Source: Rhodococcus wratislaviensis (GTDB lineage Bacteria > Actinomycetota > Actinomycetes > Mycobacteriales > Mycobacteriaceae). Taken from it: a DNA stretch of 64,000 nucleotides. Below the pieces are notes generated by a model that saw only the letters and a list, made by a program, of their open reading frames with translations, had not been told where the DNA came from and searched no databases. The stretch is from contig NZ_UAUI01000012.1 in assembly GCF_900455735.1 (NCBI RefSeq), positions 1 through 64,000 on the forward strand, read 5' to 3'. Shown here piece after piece: positions 17,477-27,933 of the stretch. Within the stretch, counting starts at the first letter, position 1. Every line of letters starts with the position of its first letter. Position numbers and translations under genes: made by a program.

Positions 17477-18343
17477 TCAGGACGTCCAGTAACCGAGCCA
17501 GTCCGCGGGAGCCAGCTCGGTCTTCCCCGCCGCGCGCGCAGCATTCTCGGCCGCGCGGATCCGGGCGATGAGATCGTGCGTCGCCGCCTGCAGCCTCGAC
17601 TCGGCGGCGACCACCGCCGCGCTGTCGGCAGTGATCTCCGTGGGCACCAGTTCGGACGGCAAACCCGCCTTGCTCGCGCGGGCCACGACCTTCGCAGCCA
17701 GCGACGCCGCCGGCTGACTCATCGCGACGCCGTCGAGGCAGGAACTCCGTGCCTTCTCCGCCGCCTTGCGAATCTCCCATGCCCGTTCCTGCTCCGCGAT
17801 GTCGATCGGCCCGACGACCTCCTCCCCGAGGTGGGGGCTGCGGTGCACGAGCTTGGCAACCAGCGTCGCGGCCACGTCGTCCACGTCGAAATTGCCCGAC
17901 GCCGAGGCGATCCGCGAATGGAACAGGACCTGCAGCAGCAGATCTCCGAGCTCTTCACGCAGATCACCGGGTTCGGACGACTCGATGGCGTCGAGAACCT
18001 CGTACGTCTCCTCGACGAGGTAGTGCGACAGGGTGCGGTGCGTCTGCGTCACTTCCCAGCCGCCGTAACTCCACAATCGGTCCATCACCTCGGCTGCCTC
18101 GACGAGGTTGTCGCCCGGGACCTTCGGCGCCGCGATGACGCGGGACCCCGACGCGACCCAGTCACGCACGGTGGGATCGTCGGGATCGCTACTGACCAGG
18201 ACGGCGGCCCCCGGCGCCTCGGTCAGCAATCTCCGCACGGCCTCGGGTACCTCGTCGGTGAACTCCACTCCGTCACCGACCACCCCGACGGCCTCCATCG
18301 GGATCGTCGTGGGCCGCAACGAGTCGAGCAGGACCACCGTCAT
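17477..18343 (-). CDS. mazG: Nucleoside triphosphate pyrophosphohydrolase MazG
   Basis: The 288-residue protein has an N-terminal domain of about 95 residues and a C-terminal MazG all-alpha NTP pyrophosphatase domain. The metal-binding acidic pairs are visible as E-E-T-Y-E-V-L-D and R-E-E-L-G-D-L-L-L-Q-V. MazG hydrolyses (d)NTPs to NMP and PPi, cleaning oxidised or aberrant nucleotides and affecting (p)ppGpp levels (family knowledge). The N-terminal part resembles the extension of M. tuberculosis Rv1021. Its start lies 4 bases after the mfd stop, so the two are co-transcribed, as in M. tuberculosis. Confidence 0.93.
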   Translation of the reverse strand: MTVVLLDSLRPTTIPMEAVGVVGDGVEFTDEVPEAVRRLLTEAPGAAVLVSSDPDDPTVRDWVASGSRVIAAPKVPGDNLVEAAEVMDRLWSYGGWEVTQTHRTLSHYLVEETYEVLDAIESSEPGDLREELGDLLLQVLFHSRIASASGNFDVDDVAATLVAKLVHRSPHLGEEVVGPIDIAEQERAWEIRKAAEKARSSCLDGVAMSQPAASLAAKVVARASKAGLPSELVPTEITADSAAVVAAESRLQAATHDLIARIRAAENAARAAGKTELAPADWLGYWTS

Positions 18344-18347
18344 CGGG

Positions 18348-21300
18348 TCAGGCCTCCATCACCACGGACCCGGCGGCCTTGCCGTCCAGCGCGAGCACGA
18401 AGTCGGCGATGTACTGCAGCAACTCCACGTCCCGCACCCGCTCCGCGCCGATTCCGCCCGAACCCGCCCGGGGCAGCGGCAGCTGCACCATCCCGGTGGT
18501 GGCACGGTACTGCGCGCTCGGGTAGATCCGCTTGAGACGCAACTGCTTCGAGTCGGGCAGGGCCATCGGCGCGATCTTCAGCTGCGTCCCGACCACGGCG
18601 ATTTCCTCGAGGCCGTACTCACGGGCCAGCAGACGCAGCTTGGCCACCGAAACCAGTCGGCGGACCTCCTCGGGGAGCGGTCCGTACCGGTCGACGAGTT
18701 CGTCGACCACGGCCGTGATGCCGTCGAGTTCGGTGGCCGCCGCGAGCTTGCGGTAACCCTCGAGCCGCAGACGGTCGCTGGTGACGTAATCGGGAGGGAT
18801 GTGCGCATCGACGGGCAAGTCGATACGGACCTCCTTCGGGGCGTCCTCCGTCGTGATCGGCTTGCCGTCGGCCGCCGCCCGGAACGCCTCGACCGCCTCC
18901 CCCACCAGCCGCACGTACAGGTCGAACCCGACACCCGCGACGTGACCGGACTGCTCGGCGCCCAGCACGTTTCCGGCACCGCGGATCTCGAGGTCCTTCA
19001 TCGCGACCGCCATGCCTGCGCCCAGGTCGGAGTTCTGCGAAATGGTCGCGAGGCGGTCGTAGGCCGTCTCGGTGAGCGGTTTCTCCGGCGGGTACAGGAA
19101 GTACGCGTAGCCGCGTTCCCGGCTACGCCCGACGCGACCGCGCAACTGGTGCAGCTGCGACAGGCCGAGGGAATCGGCGCGTTCGACGATGAGCGTGTTG
19201 GCGTTGGAGATGTCGAGACCCGTCTCGATGATGGTGGTGCACACCAGCACGTCGTAGTCGCGTTCCCAGAAGCCCTGCACGGTCCGCTCGAGTGTGTCCT
19301 CGTTCATCTGCCCGTGCGCCACGACGACCCGAGCCTCGGGGACGAGGTCGCGGATCCGCTGGGCCGACTTGTCGATCGAGCTGACCCGGTTGTGGACGTA
19401 GAACACCTGCCCGTCTCGGAGCAGTTCCCGTCGGATGGCCGCGGCCACCTGCTTGTCGGCGTACGCGCCGACGTACGTGAGGATGGGGTGCCGCTCCTCC
19501 GGCGGCGTGAGGATCGTGGACATCTCGCGGATGCCCGCCATGCTCATCTCGAGTGTTCGCGGGATCGGCGTGGCCGACATCGTGAGTACGTCCACGTGGG
19601 TGCGCAGCGCCTTGATGTGCTCCTTGTGTTCGACACCGAAGCGCTGTTCCTCGTCGACGATGACGAGGCCCAGGTCCTTCCACCGGATCCCGGTCTGCAG
19701 CAGCCGGTGTGTGCCGACGACGACGTCGATCTCGCCGTCCGCCATGCCGGCGATGATCTCCTTGGAGTCCCCCGCATCCGTGAAGCGGGAGAGCCCGCGC
19801 ACGGTCACCGGGAACGCGGCCATGCGCTCGGTGAAGGTCTGCAGATGCTGCTGAGCGAGCAGCGTCGTCGGCACCAGGACCGCCACCTGCTTGCCGTCCT
19901 GCACGGCCTTGAACGCCGCCCGCACCGCGATCTCGGTCTTGCCGTAGCCGACGTCGCCGATGACGACGCGGTCCATCGGCACGGCCTTCTCCATGTCGGC
20001 CTTGACCTCGCTGATGACCGTCAGCTGGTCGTGGGTCTCGGTGAACGCGAAGGCGTCCTCCATCTCCTTCTGCCACGGGGTGTCCGGGCCGAACGCATGA
20101 CCGGGTGCGGCCTGCCGCGCCGCGTACAGCTGGACGAGTTCACCGGCGATCTCACGAACCGCCTTGCGCGCCTTGCGTTTGGTGTTGGCCCAGTCGGAAC
20201 CGCCGAGCTTGCTGAGCGCGGGCAGCTCGCCGCCGACGTACCGCGACAGCTGGTCGAGCGACTCCATCGGCACGAACAGACGGTCGCCCGGGTGTCCGCG
20301 CTTGCTGGCGGCGTACTCGATCACGAGGTACTCGCGCCGGGCGCCGCCGATGGTGCGTTCGACCATCTCGACGAATCGTCCGATGCCATGCTGGTCGTGC
20401 ACCACCATGTCCCCGGCCGTCAGGGCCAGCGGGTCCACCTGGTTGCGGCGCTTCGCCGGCAGCCTCTTGCCGTCGCCGACCGCCGCCACCCGGTTGCCGG
20501 TGAGATCGGCCTCGGTGACGATGACGAGTCCGGCAGTGGAGTCGTCCCCGGGGAAGACCAGGCCGTCGTGGAGCGAACCGCGCAGCACCCCGACCTGTCC
20601 TCGCGGGGGCTCCGAACCGGGCACGAGTTCCGCCGCGGGCACCTCGGCCTCGCGCAGACGCTCGAGCACCCGATGCGCGGTACCGGCGCCCGCGACCACG
20701 ATCACGGCCCGCCCGCCGGTGGTGACGTGGGCGCGCAGGCTCACGAACAGTTCCGACAGCAGGTCGTCCGAACCGCGGATCTGCGGCGCCGGCGTGACCG
20801 CCAGCTCCAGTTCCTCGCCGTTGCCGGATGCGAGCGGGCTCAGCGTCCACCACGGCTGACCCGTCGTCTCCGCTGATTCACGGACCTGGCTGAGCGAGCG
20901 GTAGGCGGAGGCGCCGAGGTCGATACCGTCGCCCTTCAGCACGGAGGTGTCGAGCGGGGCGGCGCCGCCGATCGAGGCCGCCGTCCACGACGCCTCGAGG
21001 AACTCCTGACCGGTGCGCACCAGGTCGGTGGCCCGCGTCCGGATCTTCTCCGGATCGCACAGCAGCACGTGCGCGCCCTCGGGCAGCACGTCGGTGAGCA
21101 GCTGGAGCTGCCCCGGCCGCAGCACGGGCAGCAATGCCTCCATGCCCTCCACCGGGATGCCGGCCGACATCTTGTCGAGCATCTCGACGAGCGCGGCGTC
21201 GGCCTGGTTGTCGACCGCGAGCTGCGCGGCCCGGTCGCGAACGTCCTCGGTGAGGAGCAGTTCGCGGCACGGCGGGGCGATCACGGCGTCGATGTCGAGT

Positions 21301-21995
21301 TCCGGCAGCGACCTCTGGTCCGCGACGGAGAACGCGCGCAGTTCGGTGACCTCGTCACCCCAGAACTCGACGCGCACGGGATGATCCGCGGTGGGTGAGA
21401 ACAGGTCCAGGATGCCACCGCGGACGGCGAACTCACCGCGCTTGCCCACCATGTCGACGCGGGTGTACGCCATTTCGACGAGCCGCTGAATCAGCCCGTC
21501 GAAGTCGTGCTCGACGCCGACCCGCAGCGTGACGGGTTCGATCTCACCGAGACCCGGCGCCATGGGCTGCACGAGCGAGCGGACGGTGGTGACGATGACC
21601 TGGAGCGGCGCCCCGTACGAGCGGTCGTCCGGACGCGCGAGTCTGCGCAGCACCTCCACGCGGCGACCGACCGTGTCGGCGCTCGGCGACAGCCGTTCGT
21701 GCGGCAGCGTCTCCCACGACGGGAACTGCGCCACGGCGTCGCCGATCATCTCCTGCAGTTCGGCGGTGAGGTCGTCGGCCTCGCGACCGGTCGCGGTGAC
21801 CAGCAGCAGATGGGTGCGCTCGGCGAGAGCCGCGGCCACGAACGGCCGGGCGGGCGCGGGCGCGACGATGTCGAGGTGATGCCGCCCGAGCGCCTCGGTC
21901 ACCTGCGCGATGACTGCGTCGCCCAGCGCGATCTTCGCCAGACCGGCGAGCGGGGTGTCGGACGAGGGCTCGGCAGCGATGAGCGGGGAAGACAA
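18348..21995 (-). CDS. mfd: Transcription-repair coupling factor Mfd
   Basis: The reading frame stays open far upstream to 23105, but that part shadows the GH2 gene. The best start is the TTG at 21995 with AGGAG 7 bases before it, giving 1215 residues, the usual Mfd length. Domains in order: UvrB-like region binding UvrA, RNA-polymerase-interacting domain, superfamily 2 translocase with Walker A (G-D-V-G-Y-G-K-T-E) and D-E-E-Q-R-F-G, helicase motif VI region with G-R-V-G-R-S, and the C-terminal TRCF domain. It removes stalled RNA polymerase at DNA lesions and recruits nucleotide excision repair. It is followed by mazG; upstream, 119 bases separate it from the GH2 gene. Confidence 0.96.
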   Translation of the reverse strand: MSSPLIAAEPSSDTPLAGLAKIALGDAVIAQVTEALGRHHLDIVAPAPARPFVAAALAERTHLLLVTATGREADDLTAELQEMIGDAVAQFPSWETLPHERLSPSADTVGRRVEVLRRLARPDDRSYGAPLQVIVTTVRSLVQPMAPGLGEIEPVTLRVGVEHDFDGLIQRLVEMAYTRVDMVGKRGEFAVRGGILDLFSPTADHPVRVEFWGDEVTELRAFSVADQRSLPELDIDAVIAPPCRELLLTEDVRDRAAQLAVDNQADAALVEMLDKMSAGIPVEGMEALLPVLRPGQLQLLTDVLPEGAHVLLCDPEKIRTRATDLVRTGQEFLEASWTAASIGGAAPLDTSVLKGDGIDLGASAYRSLSQVRESAETTGQPWWTLSPLASGNGEELELAVTPAPQIRGSDDLLSELFVSLRAHVTTGGRAVIVVAGAGTAHRVLERLREAEVPAAELVPGSEPPRGQVGVLRGSLHDGLVFPGDDSTAGLVIVTEADLTGNRVAAVGDGKRLPAKRRNQVDPLALTAGDMVVHDQHGIGRFVEMVERTIGGARREYLVIEYAASKRGHPGDRLFVPMESLDQLSRYVGGELPALSKLGGSDWANTKRKARKAVREIAGELVQLYAARQAAPGHAFGPDTPWQKEMEDAFAFTETHDQLTVISEVKADMEKAVPMDRVVIGDVGYGKTEIAVRAAFKAVQDGKQVAVLVPTTLLAQQHLQTFTERMAAFPVTVRGLSRFTDAGDSKEIIAGMADGEIDVVVGTHRLLQTGIRWKDLGLVIVDEEQRFGVEHKEHIKALRTHVDVLTMSATPIPRTLEMSMAGIREMSTILTPPEERHPILTYVGAYADKQVAAAIRRELLRDGQVFYVHNRVSSIDKSAQRIRDLVPEARVVVAHGQMNEDTLERTVQGFWERDYDVLVCTTIIETGLDISNANTLIVERADSLGLSQLHQLRGRVGRSRERGYAYFLYPPEKPLTETAYDRLATISQNSDLGAGMAVAMKDLEIRGAGNVLGAEQSGHVAGVGFDLYVRLVGEAVEAFRAAADGKPITTEDAPKEVRIDLPVDAHIPPDYVTSDRLRLEGYRKLAAATELDGITAVVDELVDRYGPLPEEVRRLVSVAKLRLLAREYGLEEIAVVGTQLKIAPMALPDSKQLRLKRIYPSAQYRATTGMVQLPLPRAGSGGIGAERVRDVELLQYIADFVLALDGKAAGSVVMEA

Positions 21996-22114
21996 CGACG
22001 CACTCCTGAGCAGTGATGACGAACTGCCGGCGAACAGCTCGGGCCGGGACGAGCGGCCAGTTGCGGACTGAGCCAGCCTAGTCGATATCGCACACGGACG
22101 GACCGGGGTCCGTA

Positions 22115-24577
22115 TCAGGTGGAGGCCTGCACCACCGGTGCGACGGTCATCGAGTTCAACGCCCGCACGTGCCCGGTCACCGCGTCCGTCGTCCCGGTCC
22201 TGCGCACCGGCACCGTCCGTGCTCCGCCGGGCGGCAGGTGGAACCAGGAGTCCGCCGGTTCGAAGCCGCGGAGGTCGAGGTGAACGTACTGCGCAGCGCC
22301 GTCGGTCCCGACGTCGACGACCCAGTCGCCGGACGCCGTCTGCCGCACCACCGCCGTCAGGCCGACGGTGCGTTCGAGGGCGCGCGCCGGTCCGCCGACG
22401 AGGTGAACGGACTCGGCGACACCGTCCTCGCTCGACAGGGTGACGGTCACGCTGTCGTAGCCGCGGGGGCCGAAGCGGTGGACGTGGGTCGCGTCGGTGA
22501 ACCGGCCGAGCACCGTGTCGAGCGACCACCGGCGCGCCGCGTGCGCAGCCACGGTCACCGGTTCGGTGACGTCGAACGCCCGGGCACCGGTGCGGGTGTG
22601 CACCTGCACCCGCAACTCCCCCACGACCGTGTGGTCGGAGTCGTTGACCGCGTCGATCCGCAGTCCGTCCAACCCGTCCTCGGCGAGCAGGACCGCGACC
22701 GGCAGCGACATCCGCCGCATCACGAACCACGGCGCCTTCGGCCTGCCGTCGGAGTCGAGCAGCCCCCACCCGGCACCGGGCTCGAGGTCGCGGAGCGCGA
22801 GCACCAGGGCGCCGTCGCATCCCGAATCGGGCCGCCGCCAGTAACCGAGAGTCGCCGCGAACGCCTCGCAGACGGCGGCCCGGCCGAGGGCGAGGTACCG
22901 CTCGGGGTCGCTCCAGCGGATCGTCGACGGCTCCTCGCCGAACAGCGTCCGCACGTAGTGGTCGCGGACGTCCTCGAAATCCCAGGACGCCCCGTTGTCC
23001 CGCGGCACGGCCGCCTTCCACCGTGGATGGTGGCCGGCCGCCGCGAGGCTGCCGAATTCGGCCTCGATCGCCGCGTCCGACGGGGGGATCGAGAACGCGA
23101 GGCATTCGGCGGCGAACCGCACCCCGGCCTGGCGGACGTCGGACGGCGGAAGCCGGTAGCCCCCGGCACCGAAGTAGTGCGCGATACCCGTCCCCACGTG
23201 GGTCGCGAGCGGGTCGCCGCCCGGCGGCGGCGACGGTGACGACGACACCGGCACCACCCCCGGCGCCGTCCTACCGACCACTGCCGGAATCACGTCGTGT
23301 ACCGCCGTCATGTGCGGCGCCGGGAATCCGAGCATCGCCGGCTGCTGTTCGGTCTCGCTGCCTCCGCTGAACACGACGAGCGCGGGGTTACCGGACAGCG
23401 GCCGCAGCACGGCCTCGACCTCCGCGGTCAGCAGGTCCAGGAACGGCTGGTCGTCGGGCGGGTCGAACGTCGACAGCATGGCGTCCTGCCACACCATGAC
23501 ACCGAGTTCGGCACAGTCGTCCCAGAACGCGGCGTCCTCGTACACCGCCGTGCCCGGCACGCGGACCATGTTCAGGCCGGCCTCGACCACCCGCTCGAGG
23601 GTGGCCCGCGTCTGATCCCGGCCGCCCAGCCCGACCGGATCCACCGGCGTCCAGACGGCGCCGCGGCAGTACACGTCGACCCCGTTGACCGACAGCCGGA
23701 ATCCGCCGTCGCCGCGCGCCGCGCACACGGTGCGGAATCCGACCGCGCCCAGGTCGACGACGTGCTCCCCCAGATCGATGCTCAGCGGGTACGTCACGGG
23801 ATTGCCGTGGGTGTGCGGCCACCACAACCGGACGTCGGGGACGCGCAGGTGGGCGCGGACCTCCTGTGCGTCCCCGACGTCCACGATCGTCGCGACCACG
23901 GCGAGGTCGCCGAGCCGCACGACGGGGGCCGGTCCGGCCGAACGATGCACGCGCACGGCGAGGTCCAGCACGCCCGTGCCGTCCGCCACGGCGGTGACCA
24001 CGTGACGGTCCGACAGGACAGGCGCGGCGCGGTCGTGCAGGCGCACCGCCCGCCACGGACCCACCGGGGCGGGCACACCGCCGAAGACCGGGGCGCGACC
24101 GAGCAGGCTCGTGCGGATCCAGCGCAGGCCCTGCGCACTCACCAGCGACGACCGCCAGCGTCCGCGTGGCCGCCGGCGGCGCAGCACGGCCTCGAGGGAC
24201 GAGAAGCGGATCGCCAGCGTGACCCCGCCGGGGCGAGAGGCGAGCTCGACCGAGGCCGGCACGAACATCGACTCCGACGTCAGGACGAGGTCGTCGCCGG
24301 CCCACACCTCCGCGTGCGAGGCGAGGCCGTCGAACTCGAGCCGCCACGGACCCGGGCCGCCGCCGGACACGTCGGTGACGAACCACCAGTCCACCGCATC
24401 GGTCTTCGCCGCCCGCGCCGCCGCAGCGCCGTCGGTCGCCCGGATCGCGCCTGCCGCGGTACCCGGCACCTGCGCGACATACCATGGACCCGGCACACAA
24501 GCCAGGCCCGCGGGATCGGTGACCGAACCCGGTTCCGTTGCCACACAACGCCACCGAGCGTCGGCGAGAAGATCCAC
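22115..24577 (-). CDS. Cytosolic GH2-family glycoside hydrolase (beta-mannosidase-like)
   Basis: A GTG at 24577 overlaps the DUF1839 stop by one base (TAGTG) and gives 820 residues beginning VDLLADARW. The N-terminal sugar-binding domain contains W-W-F-V-T-D and [11 protein letters not shown], typical of GH2 exo-glycosidases such as beta-mannosidase. The central barrel has N-M-V-R-V-P-G-T and [10 protein letters not shown] at the acid/base position (E-T-E instead of the usual N-E-N), and a candidate nucleophile in F-A-A-E-C-L. There is no export signal, so its substrate should be cytosolic. It is the last gene of the aminoacyl-carrier operon, an unexpected partner. It could act on a glycosylated intermediate, or be non-hydrolytic given the altered motif (inference). 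Confidence 0.78.
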   Translation of the reverse strand: MDLLADARWRCVATEPGSVTDPAGLACVPGPWYVAQVPGTAAGAIRATDGAAAARAAKTDAVDWWFVTDVSGGGPGPWRLEFDGLASHAEVWAGDDLVLTSESMFVPASVELASRPGGVTLAIRFSSLEAVLRRRRPRGRWRSSLVSAQGLRWIRTSLLGRAPVFGGVPAPVGPWRAVRLHDRAAPVLSDRHVVTAVADGTGVLDLAVRVHRSAGPAPVVRLGDLAVVATIVDVGDAQEVRAHLRVPDVRLWWPHTHGNPVTYPLSIDLGEHVVDLGAVGFRTVCAARGDGGFRLSVNGVDVYCRGAVWTPVDPVGLGGRDQTRATLERVVEAGLNMVRVPGTAVYEDAAFWDDCAELGVMVWQDAMLSTFDPPDDQPFLDLLTAEVEAVLRPLSGNPALVVFSGGSETEQQPAMLGFPAPHMTAVHDVIPAVVGRTAPGVVPVSSSPSPPPGGDPLATHVGTGIAHYFGAGGYRLPPSDVRQAGVRFAAECLAFSIPPSDAAIEAEFGSLAAAGHHPRWKAAVPRDNGASWDFEDVRDHYVRTLFGEEPSTIRWSDPERYLALGRAAVCEAFAATLGYWRRPDSGCDGALVLALRDLEPGAGWGLLDSDGRPKAPWFVMRRMSLPVAVLLAEDGLDGLRIDAVNDSDHTVVGELRVQVHTRTGARAFDVTEPVTVAAHAARRWSLDTVLGRFTDATHVHRFGPRGYDSVTVTLSSEDGVAESVHLVGGPARALERTVGLTAVVRQTASGDWVVDVGTDGAAQYVHLDLRGFEPADSWFHLPPGGARTVPVRRTGTTDAVTGHVRALNSMTVAPVVQAST

Positions 24578-25542
24578 TATGCGCGTCCGACCACTCGCGC
24601 CACGCCGCCGACCGAGGATTCCCACGCCTCGGCCATGCCGTCGAGTTGCACCGACGGATCGACACTGCGTCCGCGAGCGGCCCTCGCCATCTGGAACTGC
24701 ACGCTCTTCGCACCCTGCGCCACCGCCCGGAAGCCCGGCGCGAACGCCGCTGCCTCCGCGAACCCGTTGCGCTCGAGGTACTCGCACACGTCGGCAGCCA
24801 GTTCGGCGGTGGCACCGCACTGCCGCAACACCCCGAACGTCCACAGGTGGAACGTGTCGATGCCCGCGCTACGAATCCAGGGCACGTCGGCGACGACCCG
24901 CTCACCGAGGTCGCGCACCGGATTTCCGTCCGGTCGGGTGGCGAGATGATGCCGCAGCACCGCCTCGAAGCGCGCCGGCCGGTACCCCGGATCCCCGTCG
25001 AACCGGACCTGCTCCACGTAGGGGGTGAATGTCGTCGACCCCGCGACGTCCAGCCCGAACAACCCGCGAAAATCGTCACCGGCCAGCCGGTGATACCCAC
25101 TGTTGTGGAAGTACTCCAGCACACCGCCCTCCCGGTCGATGTGGTTCGCGACGATCGTGGTCTTGGTGTGGCCCTCGCGGTAACCCGTGCCTGCCGTGTC
25201 GGGGAGCCAGTGCGCATCCACCTCGACGGTGGACAGCATTCCCGCCGCGAGATTGTCCTCCACGTGGTCGAGGACCCGGCGCCAGACGTTCATCTCACCC
25301 ACGTCGATCCCGTAGAGCGCGAACAGATCCTCCGGCTTGAACTTCAGGAACGTCCACTGCGATCCGTCGAACCGGGCGCCGAACGCGCACGCCGCGGCCG
25401 GCACCGGATCGAGCCCCAGCGAGTGGAGTACCTCCACCCACAGGTCGAGGTAGCAGTTGGTCTCGGTCCACGTCCGTTCGCCGGAGTGGATGGGGTGCGG
25501 TTCGTACCCGTCCGGCGAGATGTCGATCAGCCGCAACGTCAC
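24577..25542 (-). CDS. DUF1839 family protein
   Basis: A GTG at 25542 overlaps the upstream stop (GTGA) and gives 321 residues beginning VTLRLIDISPDGYEPHPIHSG. The protein is soluble. Conserved-looking segments are E-R-T-W-T-E-T-N-C-Y-L-D-L-W near residue 25, K-F-K-P-E-D-L, and a polar cluster (H-T-K-T-T-I-V-A-N-H) that could form an active site. DUF1839 has no established function that I know of, but I recall its genes next to amino acid:[carrier protein] ligases in other bacteria, so a role in using or transferring the carrier-bound aminoacyl group is plausible. That link is inference. Confidence 0.78.
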   Translation of the reverse strand: MTLRLIDISPDGYEPHPIHSGERTWTETNCYLDLWVEVLHSLGLDPVPAAACAFGARFDGSQWTFLKFKPEDLFALYGIDVGEMNVWRRVLDHVEDNLAAGMLSTVEVDAHWLPDTAGTGYREGHTKTTIVANHIDREGGVLEYFHNSGYHRLAGDDFRGLFGLDVAGSTTFTPYVEQVRFDGDPGYRPARFEAVLRHHLATRPDGNPVRDLGERVVADVPWIRSAGIDTFHLWTFGVLRQCGATAELAADVCEYLERNGFAEAAAFAPGFRAVAQGAKSVQFQMARAARGRSVDPSVQLDGMAEAWESSVGGVARVVGRA

Positions 25543-26489
25543 AGCGACATCCGGGATTTCACCGCACTCGGCCAGCGCGACGGGTCCATGCCGTGAGTCC
25601 GCAGCATCGCGAGCGCGATGCGTTCCATCCCGAATCCCACGCACGCACTGTGGGCGACACCGCCGTCCGCGGTGGCGATGTCGAACGTGACACCGAAATG
25701 GTCCTGATGGCAGTTGCACGAGACGACGGCGGTGCCCTCGTCGAGATCGCCGTACAGGCGCACCGTGAGCTCGGTCTTGAGGTTCTCCTCGCGCTGGTTG
25801 GCGGCGAGCATGCGTCCGACCCTGCCGAAGAACGGGTCGTTGGCGGCCACCGGCGCGGCGTCCAGCCACAGGTCGGACAGCACCTCGAGCCCGCGCTCGA
25901 TCCACGAATCACGGTGGGTCGCGGCCTGGTCCGCCGTGCCGATCCGCACGAACTCGTGCATCCGGAACGCCTGCATGCGGGCGGGGTCGAACGCCGGCTC
26001 GTGCCGGAAGCAGTAGCCGTACACGTCGAGCAGCGCACCGCCGTCCGGGAGCACACCCGTGAACATCGGGTACGCGGGGTGGCACGCCGCCGATACCAGC
26101 ATCGTGTCCGTCGGTTCGAGCCACTTGTCCCAGCTCTCGCCGTCGGCTCGCGCCGCCAGCAGTTGGGCGTGCTCGGCGTTGGTGCCGATGAACGTGTTGA
26201 TCGCACCGGTCAGGTTGGGGAACGACGCGATGTAGTCGGTGCGCTCGAAACTGGTGCGCGGGAACACCGGAGGGAACCGGAATCGAGCCGCGGACGCACC
26301 CGGGCCCGCTGCCCGCACGACGGCGTCGATGCCGTCGACGATGTCCTCGAACAACCCGGACCGTCCGTAGAGGCCGGCGACGGACGTGTCCACCAGGAGT
26401 CCGGCCTCGAGCAGTTCCGCCCGGAACGCACGGCGGGCCCGCTCGAGTTCGCTCGTCTCTTCCCGCTCCACTGCTGTATCCGTGCTCAT
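25539..26489 (-). CDS. Amino acid:[carrier protein] ligase (class II aaRS-like)
   Basis: The 316-residue protein is a seryl-tRNA-synthetase-type catalytic core without a tRNA-binding arm. Class II motif 2 appears as F-R-H-E (161-164) and R-M-H-E-F-V-R-I-G (177-184). Motif 3 is G-F-G-M-E-R (285-290). The likely zinc ligands C136, E179 and C283 match, in spacing, those of the Bradyrhizobium enzymes shown to charge glycine or alanine onto carrier proteins instead of tRNA. It should activate a small amino acid with ATP and load it on the phosphopantetheine arm of the carrier protein encoded two genes upstream. Start ATG at 26489 overlaps the previous stop (ATGA). Which amino acid is used cannot be read from the sequence. 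Confidence 0.88.
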   Translation of the reverse strand: MSTDTAVEREETSELERARRAFRAELLEAGLLVDTSVAGLYGRSGLFEDIVDGIDAVVRAAGPGASAARFRFPPVFPRTSFERTDYIASFPNLTGAINTFIGTNAEHAQLLAARADGESWDKWLEPTDTMLVSAACHPAYPMFTGVLPDGGALLDVYGYCFRHEPAFDPARMQAFRMHEFVRIGTADQAATHRDSWIERGLEVLSDLWLDAAPVAANDPFFGRVGRMLAANQREENLKTELTVRLYGDLDEGTAVVSCNCHQDHFGVTFDIATADGGVAHSACVGFGMERIALAMLRTHGMDPSRWPSAVKSRMSL

Positions 26490-27694
26490 ATCGTCCCCCG
26501 GTATGCCGTGGCCATCTGCGCCGAGTTGGCCATGATTCGATCGTTGTTGACCATGACGGCCGCCCCGTGCGCATCGCGCAGGTGCCGGCCCAGCGAGTAC
26601 TCCGTGTCTTCCCGGTAGCCGGCGATCCCGCAGATCAGCAGGGCCCTGCCGACGAGGTCGACAACCAGCGTCGACGCCGTCACCTTCAGGTTGTTCATCG
26701 CCAGCGAAAAACCCACTCCACCCGCGACTTCGGCCTCCGGTGAACCGGCGGGCGCCGCATCGGCGTCGTCGAACCGGCGCGCCGCAGCGAACACGACGTC
26801 CGAGAACTGCTGGTGCACGGCGGCCGCCTCGGCGAGACGCGACGCCGCGGGCGAGGCCACACCCGGCTGCTTCCGCGCTGCCACTCGCACGTACCGGCGC
26901 GCCTTTTCCAGCGCGGCGTCGGCGATGCCGAGCCACACGGCCGACCACACCGAGTGCGACACCGGGAGCATCGTCGCTGCCGAGATTTCCGCGTAGGGGT
27001 CGGCGACGACGAGGTCGGCTGTGGTGGTGGCACGCAGCACGAAACCGGGACTGCAGGTCCCGCGCAGCCCCAGCGTGTTCCACTCACCGGTGCGCTCGAG
27101 CGTCACATCGGCGCGCCGGCAGACGACGAGCACCTGGTCGCTCGGCGGGCTGTCGGGGGTACGCCGCGCGGTCGCGAGGATCGCATCGGCGTACTCGCCG
27201 TAGGAGATCACGGGGGCGTTCTTGATCAGCGACACCACCCCGCCGGACTGCTCCACCGCGCACGTGCTGCGTCGCACGTCGCCCCCGATGCCCAGTTCCG
27301 TCGTCGCCGACGCGAGCAGATACTGACCGGCGACCGCGTCACGCAGGAAGCCGGAGACGCCGTCGCAACCCGGATGTCGTACGAGCGAGAGGATCTGGGT
27401 CTGGTGCATCGCGAACACCATCGCCGTCGCGGCGCAGTGCCGCCCGAGGGTCCGGGCGATCGTGCACAGTTCGCGAAGCGTCGCGCCTTCGCCACCCAGC
27501 TCCGGGGGAACGGCACACGAGAGCAACCGCTGGTCCCGGAGCGCGTCGAGCGCTTCCTGCGGAAAGCGCGCGTCCCGATCGACGTCGACGGCCCAGCGCG
27601 CGGCCACCTCGGCCACGACTCTCTCGGCTCGCGCCGCCGGTCCCCACGACTGCGCGGACTCGATCCCGGTGTCGCTCGCGAGGGCGATGCTCAT
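26486..27694 (-). CDS. Acyl-CoA-dehydrogenase-like flavoprotein acting with carrier protein
   Basis: The 402-residue protein has the acyl-CoA dehydrogenase layout: helical N-terminal domain, middle beta domain with L-L-A-S-A-T-T-E-L-G-I-G-G (flavin/substrate side), and C-terminal helical bundle. Where classical members carry the catalytic Glu in E-G-T-S-(D/E)-I, this one reads V-M-V-N-N-D-R-I, so the usual base is absent. Related proteins in natural-product pathways oxidise aminoacyl or acyl groups tethered to carrier proteins. Its ATGA overlaps with both the carrier-protein gene and the ligase gene support such a role. The reaction itself is inferred; it may act as an oxidase or as a dehydrogenase with a relocated base. 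Confidence 0.82.
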   Translation of the reverse strand: MSIALASDTGIESAQSWGPAARAERVVAEVAARWAVDVDRDARFPQEALDALRDQRLLSCAVPPELGGEGATLRELCTIARTLGRHCAATAMVFAMHQTQILSLVRHPGCDGVSGFLRDAVAGQYLLASATTELGIGGDVRRSTCAVEQSGGVVSLIKNAPVISYGEYADAILATARRTPDSPPSDQVLVVCRRADVTLERTGEWNTLGLRGTCSPGFVLRATTTADLVVADPYAEISAATMLPVSHSVWSAVWLGIADAALEKARRYVRVAARKQPGVASPAASRLAEAAAVHQQFSDVVFAAARRFDDADAAPAGSPEAEVAGGVGFSLAMNNLKVTASTLVVDLVGRALLICGIAGYREDTEYSLGRHLRDAHGAAVMVNNDRIMANSAQMATAYRGTI

Positions 27695-27933
27695 GCCACT
27701 CCGAGTTCGACGAGTGCGCCCCGAATGGAATCCACGCTCGCGAACGTACTCTTGCGCAGCAGTTCGTCGGGGAACTCGATGTCGAACGAATCCTCCAGCG
27801 CCAGCATGACGTTGACGCTCGCGTGCGACGTCAAACCCAGTTCGTAGAGGTCGGCGCCGACGGCGATGCTCGTGGCATCGACGGACAACCGGGCGTGGTC
27901 GCCGAGAACCTTGCGGATCGTCTGCTCGCTCAT
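27691..27933 (-). CDS. Stand-alone carrier protein for aminoacyl thioester
   Basis: The 80-residue acidic protein has a carrier-protein four-helix pattern. The phosphopantetheine site is L-G-L-T-S-H-A-S-V-N, with the modified Ser at about residue 37; the usual D-S-L is replaced by T-S-H. A downstream L-E-D-S-F-D-I-E-F-P matches helix II/III of acyl carrier proteins. The gene lies between the holo-ACP synthase and the dehydrogenase-like gene with 4-base overlaps on both sides. It is too divergent from fatty-acid AcpP to be the housekeeping ACP; the adjacent ligase marks it as the aminoacyl carrier (inference). Confidence 0.85.
   Translation of the reverse strand: MSEQTIRKVLGDHARLSVDATSIAVGADLYELGLTSHASVNVMLALEDSFDIEFPDELLRKSTFASVDSIRGALVELGVA

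Noticed and set aside
21996-23105. Upstream extension of the mfd frame (about 370 residues)
   Set aside because: It overlaps the GH2 gene and translates to Arg/Gly-rich sequence with no Mfd similarity; the TTG at 21995 has a proper ribosome site and gives the normal length.
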